Source: JADLHS01 sp039806955
Lineage (GTDB): Bacteria; Verrucomicrobiota; Verrucomicrobiia; Limisphaerales; JADLHS01
DNA length: 64,000 bases
Direction: 5' to 3'
Assembly (NCBI GenBank): GCA_039806955.1
Contig: JBDHQI010000011.1
Span: 1-64,000 of the forward strand
Of this stretch, positions 45,663-54,589 are shown in pieces. Within the stretch, counting starts at the first letter, position 1. Every line of letters begins with the position of its first letter. The position numbers and the translations under genes are program-made. The notes beneath the pieces are model-generated. The model saw nothing but the letters and a program-made list of their open reading frames with translations, had not been told where the DNA came from and searched no databases.

Positions 45663-48600
45663 GTGAATAAGAACGAGTGGTTCGGGCCACAAGCGGGGTT
45701 GTTGCTTAAATTGTTGCGAGAGCGCATTCTGATTTTGGATGGCGCGATGGGGACCACCATTCGCGAGTATGGCTGCAACGAACAGCAGATTCGCGGCGAG
45801 CGATTCAAGGAAGCCAAAAAGGACCTCAAGAATAACGGCGATCTCTTTTCACTGACGCAAGCGGATACGATTGGCGATATTCACCGCCGCTTCCTCGAGG
45901 CCGGAGCGGATATCATTGAGACCAACACGTTTTCCGCTACTTCGATCGGTCAAAGTGAATTTTTTGTGGATGACCCGCGCGAAACGGGCGGACGCAAGGA
46001 TCCGGATTTTTATCAAACCGTCATTGAGAATCAATTCCTCAACGATCTGGCGTGGGAGATTAATGAGCGTTCAGCGCGGCTGAGTCGCGACTGGGCGGAT
46101 CGCATTGCCAATCAATCTGGACGACCGCGTTTCGTGGCTGGAGCGATCGGGCCGCTCACGGTTTCACTTTCCAATTCGCCGGACGCGGATGATCCCGGTT
46201 TTCGCGTTTGCACTTTTGATCAGGTGAAACGGGCATACGCCAATCAAGTCCGGGCATTGCTGGCGGGAGGTGTGGATTTGTTGTTGGTGGAAACGATTTT
46301 TGATTCGCTCAACGCGAAAGCGGCGCTGGTGGCGATTCAAGAGGTGTTTGCGGCCGAGCAGAAGCGGTTGCCAATCATGATTTCCGCGGCCGTGGGGCGG
46401 GGCGGCGAAACCGTGATTTCCGCACAGACCGTCGAAGCGTTTTGGAACGCCGTCAAGCATGTGCATCCGGTGGCGGTCGGACTCAATTGCTCGTTGGGAC
46501 CGGATTTGATGCGCCCGTTTCTGGCGGAATTGGCCGCGAAATCCAATGCGGCTATTTCCTGTTACCCCAATGCCGGGTTGCCCAATCCGCTGTCACCCAC
46601 GGGATTCGATCTGCATCCGGCGGACATGGCGCGGTATCTGGGTGAATTCGGCGCGAGCAGTTTGCTGAACATTGCGGGCGGTTGTTGCGGCAATACCCCG
46701 GAACACATTGCGGCAATTGCACAAGCGCTGGCCCATACGCCCCCTCGCGCCCCTCGCACGGAAACCAAACTTTCAACCGGAGCGGCGTTGCCGTTGCGCT
46801 TATCGGGCTCGCAACCATTCACCCAACAAGCGGGCACATTCTTGATCATTGGCGAGCGGACCAATGTGGCGGGTTCGCCAAAATTCGCCAGGCTGATCAA
46901 GGAAAATAAATACGAGGAAGCGGTCGCGATTGCGCGGCAACAGGTCGAGAACGGCGCCAACATTCTCGATATCTGCATGGATGAGGGAATGATTGACGGC
47001 GTGGCGGCCATGTCCCGCTTCTTGCCATTGCTGGGCAGCGAACCCGAGGTGGCCAAGGTGCCTTTCATGGTGGATTCGTCCAAGTGGGAAGTCATTGAAG
47101 CCGGACTGAAATGTTTGCAGGGCAAGGGAGTGGTGAACTCGATTTCCTTGAAGGAAGGCGAAGTGAAGTTCCGCGAACAAGCGCGGAAAATTTTGCAATA
47201 CGGTGCGGCGGCCGTGGTGATGGCGTTTGATGAAAACGGCCAGGCGGCGACGCTGGCGGACAAAATCCGCATCTGCGAACGCGCCTACAAAATCCTCGTG
47301 GAGGAGGTGGGCATGCCGCCCGAGGACATCATTTTTGATCCGAACATTCTGACGGTCGGAACGGGAATTGAAGAACACAACAACTACGGCGTGGATTTCA
47401 TTGAAGCCACGCGTTGGATCAAAGCGCATCTGCCGCACGCGAAGGTTTCCGGCGGCGTTTCCAATGTTTCGTTTTCCTTCCGCGGCAACAACAAGGTGCG
47501 CGAAGCCATGCACAGCGCGTTTTTGTATCACGCCATCAAGGCCGGGTTGGACATGGGGATCGTCAATGCCGGGATGCTCGAGGTCTATGAAGAGATTGAA
47601 CCTGAGCTGCGGGAGTTGGTTGAGGACGTGCTGCTGAATCGGCGTCCGGATGCGACGGAACGATTGGTGACGTTCGGGGAAAAAGTGAAGGCTCAGACCG
47701 CGGGCGAGGAGGTTGCGCCCGAGGAGAAAGCCGCGTGGCGAAACGGCACGGTGGAAGAGCGGCTCTCCCATGCGCTCGTCAAAGGAATTGATGCTTTTGT
47801 CATTGAAGATACCAAGGAGGCGCACGCGAAATACGTCCGCCCGCTGGCAGTCATCGAGGGACCGTTAATGGCGGGGATGGCGGTGGTCGGCGATTTATTT
47901 GGCGCGGGTAAAATGTTTTTACCGCAGGTGGTGAAATCCGCCCGGGTGATGAAGAAAGCGGTCAATTATCTCACCCCGTTCATGGAAGCGGAAAAAGCCG
48001 CCATGGCGGCCCGTGGCGAAGAGGTCAAATCGCAGGGGAAAATCGTGCTGGCGACCGTGAAAGGGGACGTGCATGACATCGGCAAGAACATCGTTGGGGT
48101 CGTGCTGGCTTGTAACAATTACGAGGTGATTGATCTGGGAGTCATGGTGCCGAGCGAGAAAATTTTGGAAACCGCGCGGCGGGAAAAAGCAGACGTCATC
48201 GGCTTGAGCGGCTTGATTACGCCGTCGTTGGATGAGATGGCGCACGTGGCGCACGAAATGGAGCGCACCGGATGCAAACTGCCATTGTTGATTGGCGGGG
48301 CGACCACCACCAAAGCGCATACGGCAGTAAAAATTGCGCCCAACTATCACGAACCCGTGGTGCATGTATTGGATGCCAGTCGGGCGGTGCCGACGATGAG
48401 CAGCCTTTTGAGCGCCGAAAGCAAGCCGGCGTTCGTGGCCAAAATTACCGAGGAATACGAAAAACTGCGTGTGCGCCATCGAACCGCACCGGTGAAATTG
48501 CTTACCTTGAAAGCCGCTCGCGCCAATGGTCCGAAGCTTACGTACGACAACCCGCCTCAACCCGAATTCACCGGGGTCCGCACGCTAAGCTCCGACGGAT

Positions 48601-49547
48601 TCAACGCAGCAGAGGGGAGCGATCCGGCGGCGTTTGGGCCTGCACGAGCCTTTTCGGTTTCGCTTGAGGATATTGTGCCAGTCGTGGATTGGACTCCGCT
48701 GTTCCATGCGTGGGAACTGCGCGGAGTGTATCCCAAGATTCTTCAGCACGAACGGCACGGGGAACAAGCGCGACAATTGTTCGCCGACGCGCAAAAACTT
48801 TTGGAGGAAATCGTTGCCAAAAAATTACTGCGATTGCGCGCGGTGTATGGATTGTTTCCCGCCAACTCGGTCGGCGAGGACGTGCAACTTTATACTGACG
48901 CATCGCGGCAACAGGTGCTGACTACCTTCCACTTTTTGCGGCAGCAGATGGACAAAGGCGATGGCACCCCGAATCGCTGCCTCGCGGACTTTGTGGCGCC
49001 GCGTCCGAATAGGGCGACGGATAATATTTTACCGGATCATATCGGCGCGTTTGCGGTGACTTCTGGAATTGGCTTGAAGGAACTGATCGAGCGTTTCAAG
49101 GCCGAGCATGACGATTACAACGCCATCATGGCGGAAGCATTGGCCGATCGCCTGGCGGAGGGTTTTGCAGAATATCTTCACAAACGGGTTCGTCTCGAAT
49201 GGGGATTTGGTCATACCGAGAATCTTACCACCGAGGAATTGATTGCGGAAAAATACCGCGGCATTCGTCCGGCGGCGGGCTATCCGGCCTGTCCCGATCA
49301 TCCCGAGAAAGCCACGCTTTGGAAGCTGCTTGACGTCGAGCGGCGCACCGGCATCAAGCTGACGGAAAACTTTGCCATGTGGCCGGGATCAAGCGTGAGC
49401 GGGCTTTATTTTGCGCATCCGGAAGCGAAGTACTTCGCCGTTGGCAAACTGGGCAAAGACCAGATTGAAGATCACGCCCGGCGAAAAAATATTCCGGTGG
49501 CCGAGGACGAACGCTGGCTCGGGCCGTGGTTGAATTATAACTCGTAA
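45663..49547 (+). CDS. metH: Cobalamin-dependent methionine synthase
   Basis: A full-length 1294-residue four-module enzyme starting at GTG. Module 1 (about 1-350) binds homocysteine, with DGAMGTTIREYG and the zinc Cys in LNCSLG and GGCCGNTPEHI. Module 2 (about 375-640) binds methyltetrahydrofolate (IIGERTNVAGSPKF). Module 3 (about 680-920) binds cobalamin with the His ligand in KGDVHDIGKNIVG. Module 4 (about 960-1294) is the SAM-dependent reactivation domain (RGIRPAAGYPACPDHPEK). It makes methionine from homocysteine. It stands alone. Confidence 0.96.
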   Translation: MNKNEWFGPQAGLLLKLLRERILILDGAMGTTIREYGCNEQQIRGERFKEAKKDLKNNGDLFSLTQADTIGDIHRRFLEAGADIIETNTFSATSIGQSEFFVDDPRETGGRKDPDFYQTVIENQFLNDLAWEINERSARLSRDWADRIANQSGRPRFVAGAIGPLTVSLSNSPDADDPGFRVCTFDQVKRAYANQVRALLAGGVDLLLVETIFDSLNAKAALVAIQEVFAAEQKRLPIMISAAVGRGGETVISAQTVEAFWNAVKHVHPVAVGLNCSLGPDLMRPFLAELAAKSNAAISCYPNAGLPNPLSPTGFDLHPADMARYLGEFGASSLLNIAGGCCGNTPEHIAAIAQALAHTPPRAPRTETKLSTGAALPLRLSGSQPFTQQAGTFLIIGERTNVAGSPKFARLIKENKYEEAVAIARQQVENGANILDICMDEGMIDGVAAMSRFLPLLGSEPEVAKVPFMVDSSKWEVIEAGLKCLQGKGVVNSISLKEGEVKFREQARKILQYGAAAVVMAFDENGQAATLADKIRICERAYKILVEEVGMPPEDIIFDPNILTVGTGIEEHNNYGVDFIEATRWIKAHLPHAKVSGGVSNVSFSFRGNNKVREAMHSAFLYHAIKAGLDMGIVNAGMLEVYEEIEPELRELVEDVLLNRRPDATERLVTFGEKVKAQTAGEEVAPEEKAAWRNGTVEERLSHALVKGIDAFVIEDTKEAHAKYVRPLAVIEGPLMAGMAVVGDLFGAGKMFLPQVVKSARVMKKAVNYLTPFMEAEKAAMAARGEEVKSQGKIVLATVKGDVHDIGKNIVGVVLACNNYEVIDLGVMVPSEKILETARREKADVIGLSGLITPSLDEMAHVAHEMERTGCKLPLLIGGATTTKAHTAVKIAPNYHEPVVHVLDASRAVPTMSSLLSAESKPAFVAKITEEYEKLRVRHRTAPVKLLTLKAARANGPKLTYDNPPQPEFTGVRTLSSDGFNAAEGSDPAAFGPARAFSVSLEDIVPVVDWTPLFHAWELRGVYPKILQHERHGEQARQLFADAQKLLEEIVAKKLLRLRAVYGLFPANSVGEDVQLYTDASRQQVLTTFHFLRQQMDKGDGTPNRCLADFVAPRPNRATDNILPDHIGAFAVTSGIGLKELIERFKAEHDDYNAIMAEALADRLAEGFAEYLHKRVRLEWGFGHTENLTTEELIAEKYRGIRPAAGYPACPDHPEKATLWKLLDVERRTGIKLTENFAMWPGSSVSGLYFAHPEAKYFAVGKLGKDQIEDHARRKNIPVAEDERWLGPWLNYNS

Positions 49548-49636
49548 CCTCCGTAACCGTGGGCTCCGGCGTTTGCGGGTAGCGGCAATTCGCCTTGCTT
49601 ACGGCAACACAGTGTCGAAAGCGTCGCTGCCAGGAT

Positions 49637-50908
49637 TTACTCCAATTGCACCCGTTCCTGCGCGTCCCATTGCGACATGTCGGAGAGGATCACTTGTTCG
49701 CCCACCTGCAGGCCGCCGGTGATTTCCACCGCGTTCACCGAGCAGCGTCCCAGCTTGACCGCCACCCGCACCGCAGTCTTGCCGCTGTCCACAACTTTGA
49801 ACAATCCCACTGTGCTGTCGGGTTGGGCTTGTACGGGGCGACCCAGATACATCACGTCCGTCAACCGCTCCAACTGGATCGTGCCGTCCACGCTCAGGTC
49901 GGGCCGCGCGCCCCGGGGCAATGGCGCGGTCAAAGCCACGTCCACCGTCACCGTGCCATTTTCCACGGCGGGATCAATGCGCGCCACGCGCCCGGACACC
50001 ACGCCATTGCGGGTGTCAATTTCCGCAGGTTGGTCCAGTTGGATGTCCCGCGCCTGCGTCTCGGCGATGCGGATCGCGGCCTTCAACTTCGCCGGATTGG
50101 CAACGCGGGCCACCAAGTCGCCCGCCGGGAGTTGCTGCCCGGCTTGCAGAGGATTGGCCGCATCCCCCAGCCGTTGCAACACGCCGTCCATGCCCGCGCG
50201 GACCTTAAGCGCCTCGACCTGACGACGCTTCAACTCCAAGAGCGCGTCGAACTGCGCGATCTTTTCCTCCTGGACGGCGATCTGCGCTTGGGCGGCGGCG
50301 GTGCTTATTTGCAAACGCTCCTGCTCGATGGCCAGCACTATCTCGAGTTGTTCGGCTTTGGTCCGGGCCTGTTGTACGGTCAGTGCCGCGACCAGACCGC
50401 TTTTGCCAAGAGCCTCGTTCACTTCAAAATCCTGCTTCGCGCTGGTGTAATTGGCCTGCGCATTCGCCACCGCCGCGCGTTGCGTCAACTTCTGCGATTC
50501 CAACTGCACGCGCAGATTGGCCAGCTCCGCTTTGGCGGCCTTGACTTGCGATTCCGCTTCGAATCCCGCCTGCTCCAGTTCCGGGTTGCTTAACTCAACC
50601 AGCACCGTGTCCGCTTGCACCGCTGCGCCGGGTAAAACCAGCACGCGCTCAACGCGGCCTGCATTGATCGTTGGGATCCAGCGAATATCCTCGGGCACCA
50701 ACGTCCCGTTACCGCGCACCAGACGCAACATTTCACCGCGCTTCACCGTGTCCATCCAGATTGAAGCCTTTTCCACGCGCGGCGCGGCGGGTTGCAAGCG
50801 GGATAACCCCAGCGCAATTAGCGCGATGGCGATGATTCCCGCGCTGATGGACCACCAGCGGCGGCGCTGGCGGCGGCGTTTGACCTCGGTTGAAACAGGC
50901 ACGTCCAT
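49637..50908 (-). CDS. macA: MacA/HlyD-type periplasmic adaptor of an ABC efflux system
   Basis: A 423-residue membrane-fusion protein. One N-terminal transmembrane helix (about 20-38) is followed by the first half of the lipoyl domain (RGEMLRLVRGNGTLVPED), a long alpha-helical hairpin (about 120-240), a second lipoyl half (VRAGMDGVLQRLGD), beta-barrel domains, and a C-terminal membrane-proximal domain ending near WDAQERVQLE. It bridges the inner-membrane ABC permease to an outer-membrane channel. It is the last gene of the PadR-linked cassette, separated from the ATPase by a 235-base region with a palindromic element. Confidence 0.88.
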   Translation of the reverse strand: MDVPVSTEVKRRRQRRRWWSISAGIIAIALIALGLSRLQPAAPRVEKASIWMDTVKRGEMLRLVRGNGTLVPEDIRWIPTINAGRVERVLVLPGAAVQADTVLVELSNPELEQAGFEAESQVKAAKAELANLRVQLESQKLTQRAAVANAQANYTSAKQDFEVNEALGKSGLVAALTVQQARTKAEQLEIVLAIEQERLQISTAAAQAQIAVQEEKIAQFDALLELKRRQVEALKVRAGMDGVLQRLGDAANPLQAGQQLPAGDLVARVANPAKLKAAIRIAETQARDIQLDQPAEIDTRNGVVSGRVARIDPAVENGTVTVDVALTAPLPRGARPDLSVDGTIQLERLTDVMYLGRPVQAQPDSTVGLFKVVDSGKTAVRVAVKLGRCSVNAVEITGGLQVGEQVILSDMSQWDAQERVQLE

Positions 50909-50924
50909 GGTTAATAAATTTCCT

Positions 50925-51126
50925 GTAGCAGCCGACTCACGTCGGCTCCAACTTCCCCGAATCTATAGTGATTCTCAAAACCGATTTCCGGATTGTTTAC
51001 CGCTGAGACGCCGAGACGCCGAGAAAACAACGGGAAAATCGCTCTGCGCCTCTGCGTCTCGGCGGTGATTCGAAAATTATTTTCGCGAATCATTCCAGAT
51101 GGAGCGGACGCATGTCCGCTGCTACG
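50925..51126. repeat. Nested palindromic (REP/MITE-like) element of about 200 bp
   Basis: Outer arms 50925-50950 and 51100-51126 are imperfect inverted copies of each other (shared core GTAGCAGC...GCTCCA). Each arm is itself a hairpin: AGCCGAC/GTCGGCT at 50930-50947 and AGCGGAC/GTCCGCT at 51103-51120. Inner arms 50999-51023 and 51042-51066 (ACCGCTGAGACGCCGAG against its complement) match at about 22 of 25 positions. The element fills the gap between the ATPase and adaptor genes of one operon. It has no ORF and no transposase. Confidence 0.75.
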
Positions 51127-51143
51127 GGATGGCTGCTTCCAGT

Positions 51144-51827
51144 TCATCGCGCTCTCGCCATTTCCTCGGCGATAACCTGTCCATCGAACAGACGGATGGT
51201 TTTCTGCGCATCGCGCGCAAAACGATTATCGTGCGTCACCAGACAGATTGTCGCGCCTTCGGCGTGCAACTCGCGCAACAACGCCATCACCGCCTCGCCG
51301 TTCTTGGAATCGAGATTCCCCGTCGGCTCGTCCGCCAGCAAAATCGCGGGCCGCCCGCCCAGCGCCCGTGCCACCGCCACGCGCTGTTGCTGCCCGCCGG
51401 ACAATTGCGCCGGATAATGCTTCGCCCGCGCCGTCATGCCGACCTTTGTCAGCGCCTCGTCCACGCGCTCGCGCCGCTCCTCCTTGGTCAGCCCGCGATA
51501 CGTCAGCGGTAACTCGACGTTTTCCCATACCGTCAAATCACCGATGAGATTGAAGCTTTGAAAAATGAAACCGATCTCGCGATTGCGGACCTTCGCGCGC
51601 TGGGCGTAATTCAGATTGGCCACCGGCTCGTCGCGCAATTCATAGCGGCCGCTCGTCGGCGAATCCAGCAGGCCAAGGATGGCAAGCAACGTGGACTTGC
51701 CGCAGCCGGACGGCCCGGAGATGGACGCGTATTCGCCGTGGCAAATCTCGAAACTCACGCCGGACAGCGCGTGTGTTTCAACTTCATCCGTGAGGAAGAT
51801 TTTTTGAATCTCCGCCAGTTGAATCAA
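51144..51827 (-). CDS. ABC transporter ATP-binding protein (MacB/LolD type)
   Basis: About 227 residues of a MacB/LolD-type ATPase. Walker A is GPSGCGKST, signature LSGGQQQRVAVARAL, Walker B ILLADEPTGNLD, then the H-loop VTHD. No ATG lies at the expected place. The first plausible in-frame codons are TTG at 51827 (LIQLAEIQK) or ATT at 51833, and a distant ATG at 51926 lies inside the permease gene. A canonical ATGA overlap with the permease stop exists at 51859-51862, but it is out of frame; one more T in the TTTT run at 51855-51858 would restore it. The start and translation are therefore uncertain. Confidence 0.8.
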   Translation of the reverse strand: MIQLAEIQKIFLTDEVETHALSGVSFEICHGEYASISGPSGCGKSTLLAILGLLDSPTSGRYELRDEPVANLNYAQRAKVRNREIGFIFQSFNLIGDLTVWENVELPLTYRGLTKEERRERVDEALTKVGMTARAKHYPAQLSGGQQQRVAVARALGGRPAILLADEPTGNLDSKNGEAVMALLRELHAEGATICLVTHDNRFARDAQKTIRLFDGQVIAEEMARAR

Positions 51828-51858
51828 AGGAATGGTTGTTGTAGGTATAAAATCAAAA

Positions 51859-54589
51859 TCATTCGTGACGCAGCGCCACCAGGGGATCCACTCGTGCCGC
51901 GCGGCGGGCGGGAATCCAGCACGCAAGCAACGCGACGGCGAGTAACAGACCCGCGACGCCCGCCAGCGTCAGCGTATCAGTCGGCGCGACGCCATAGAGC
52001 AGACTCCGCATCACGCGGGTGAGCGCAAGCGCAGCCAGTAAACCGACCCCGATGCCGAGCGACACCAGCCGCACCCCTTGACTCAGCACGAGCGCCAGCA
52101 TGTGGCGCGGCTGCGCGCCGAGCGCGATGCGGATACCCAGCTCGCGCGTGCGCTGGCTCACCGACAACGCCACCACACCGTAAAGCCCGACCGCCGCGAG
52201 CAAGAGGGCCAGCAATCCAAAGAGTCCCAACAGTCCGGTTTGCAGGCGCGGCTGGGCGAGCGTGCCGGAGATCAACTCGTCCATGCTTTGGATTTCCGGC
52301 GGCGGCAGATTCGGAATCATGGCCTTGGCTTCGCGCCGAATCGCTGCCATCCACGCCGCCGGGTCGCCCGTCGCGCGCAGCAGCAGCGTCGGATTTTGCA
52401 TCGGCCATTGCCAGTAGGGCACATAGATCTCGGGCACGGCCTCCGGCTGCGGATGCAGCGACTTCACGTCGCTGACCACGCCCACGACCTGGCTCCACTC
52501 GGACTGGCCCCAGCGGTTGGTCGCGCCCAGCGGCGGCTGGCCGGCCCCCATCTTCAGGTAGCGACCCACGGGATCTTCATTGGGAAAGTTCCGCCGGGCG
52601 AAGCTCTCATTCACGATCACCACGCGGGGGGACTCCAGCGTGTCGGCCTCGGTGAAATCTCAGCCGCGTTGCAGGCGCAGGCCCAACGCGCGGATCCAAT
52701 CCGGTGAAATGCCGGTGAAGTTCGCCGTGAACCGCTCCTCCGGGTTGAGTGGCGGACGGTCGAAGAGGGACACCACCTCATGCGGCGGTCGGTTCTCGCG
52801 CCGGAGCAGCCGGCTGCCCGCGCCCACCGCCTGCACACCCGGCAACGCGCGCAGGCGTTCCATCAACCGGTGCAAGGCCACCTGCGGGCGAGTGACGGTG
52901 GGTTGCGTCCATCCCGTGAAGCTCGACACGGAAAAATCCAACTCGGCGGTCACCAGACGCGCCGGCTCGAAGCCCCGCTCCGACCGCAGCATCCGCGCGA
53001 AGCTTTGCAGCATCAGCCCCGCGGCCACGAGCAACACGAGCGACAGCGCGACCTCGGCGATGACCAGCAGGTTGCGCGTCCGGCTGATGGACGTTCCCGC
53101 GGAAGCGCCGCGGGCGGAATCCTTCAAGGCGCCCCCCCAGATCGGCGCGCGATCCCTGCCACGCCGGAACGATCCCAAACAGCAGTCCCGTGAACACCGA
53201 CACCAGCAGCGTGAATCCGAGAGCCGTGCCGTCGAGGCTCACGTCCGCCAAGCGTGGGATATTGGCTGGACTGGCGGCCACGAACAGCTTCAAGCCCCAC
53301 CACCCCCACAACACGCCCACCACGCCGCCGAGCCCCGCCAGCAAAAGACTTTCGACCAGCAACTGCCGCAGGACACGCCAGCGGCTCGCTCCCAGCGCGA
53401 GCCGCACCGCAATTTCCCGGTGACGCGACACCGCGCGGGCGAGCAGCAGGTTCGCCAGATTCGCGCACGCGATCAGCAGCACTCCCGCGATCACGCCCCA
53501 GAGAATGAGCAAGCCGAGATGCAAGTTTCGCCCCAGCGCCTGTTCCACCAGCGGCGTCACCACGACCTCCGAACCGATGCTCATTCCGGGATAGGCTTGT
53601 TTCAGCCGCGCTTGAATCGCGCTCAGTTCCGTCCGCGCCTGCGCGATCGTGATCCTAGGCTTGAGCCGAGCGATGACATTATGCCAATGTGCGGAGCGTC
53701 GCTCATCCAGCGTGACCCCCATCCAACCGAGCGGCAGCCACAGTTCGCATCGGCTGGGCAGGCCGAAGCTTGGCGGCATCACTCCGACGATCGTGTAATC
53801 GCGGCGGCCATAGATATCCACGGTGAGCGCGCGCCCGAGGACATTGGAGTCGACGTTAAAATGCCGTTGCCACAAACCATAGCTCAACACGGCGGCGCGA
53901 GGTCCCTCCTTGACATCCTCTTCCGGCAAAAGCGTCCGCCCCAGCAGCGGCCGGGTCCGGAGCGTCGTGAACAGGCTGGCGGAAGTGTAGCTCGCGCGGA
54001 CCTTCGCTGTGGTGTCGGTCAGCACGAGGTTGAATTCCTCCGCTCCGTCCCAGCCCGGACTGACAGCCAATTCTTCAAACACCGTGTTCTGCTGCCGCCA
54101 ATCGAGATAATTCGGTCCGCTGACGCGTTCCTGCTCGATGCCGCGCACCGGACTGCGCTCCCACAACGTCACCAGCCGATCCGGCTCCGGATATGACAGT
54201 GGTTTGAGCAGGACACCGTTGATCACGCTGAAGATCGCCGTGTTCGCCCCGATGCCGAGGGCGAGCGTGAGCACAGCTATGGCGGTAAAGCCGGGATTCT
54301 TGCGCAACTGGCGGCAGGCAAACTTGAGGTCCATCCACGTCGCCTCGCCAAAACTCGCGCCCCGAACCTCCCGACACTCCTCACGCACACTCTGCCAGTT
54401 CCCAAACCGCTTCCGCGCCTCGCGCGCCGCATCCTCCGGCGTCATGCCCGCCGCAATGTTTTCCGCCGTGCGCTGTTCGAGATGAAAGCGCAGTTCCTCA
54501 TCAATCTCCTGCTTCACTTCGCGTCGCTGTCCGAGCGAACGGAGTTTCAACCAGATTTTGTGAAGAGGATTCATGTGTGGATCATTCAT
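51859..54589 (-). pseudogene. ADOP/MacB-type ABC permease, broken by a frameshift and a stop codon
   Basis: The intact gene would encode about 910 residues: an N-terminal helical region (KQEIDEELRFHLEQRTAENIAAGM), a transmembrane helix, a periplasmic MacB core domain (FtsX-like), then two FtsX permease blocks. Reading from 54589, the frame is lost at a run of seven G (53132-53138 as C on the plus strand), just after GIVPAWQGSRADLGG. With six G the frame continues as ALKDSARGASAG. Further on, a TGA at 52660-52662 interrupts LRLQRG/DFTEADT where Arg (CGA) is expected. After that the frame is open to the stop at 51859. Two independent lesions argue for a pseudogene; the poly-G error alone could be a sequencing error. 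Confidence 0.82.
54350..54424. repeat. 75-bp identical segment shared by both permease genes, copy A
   Basis: Positions 54350-54424 are identical to 57034-57108. Both encode the conserved N-terminal stretch of the ADOP permeases (RKRFGNWQSVREECREVRG). The identity includes third codon positions, unlike the rest of the two genes, suggesting gene conversion or a recent shared origin of the 5' ends. Confidence 0.8.

Noticed and set aside
46800..47825. A 341-codon minus-strand frame
   Set aside because: Antisense shadow of metH.
49595..50593. A 332-codon plus-strand frame
   Set aside because: Antisense shadow of macA; composition is His/Arg/Leu-rich with no motif.
52580..54196. A 538-codon open frame on the plus strand
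   Set aside because: It lies antisense to the permease genes, is Arg/Gln/His/Pro-rich without domains, and mirrors the GC-rich codon positions of the real gene.
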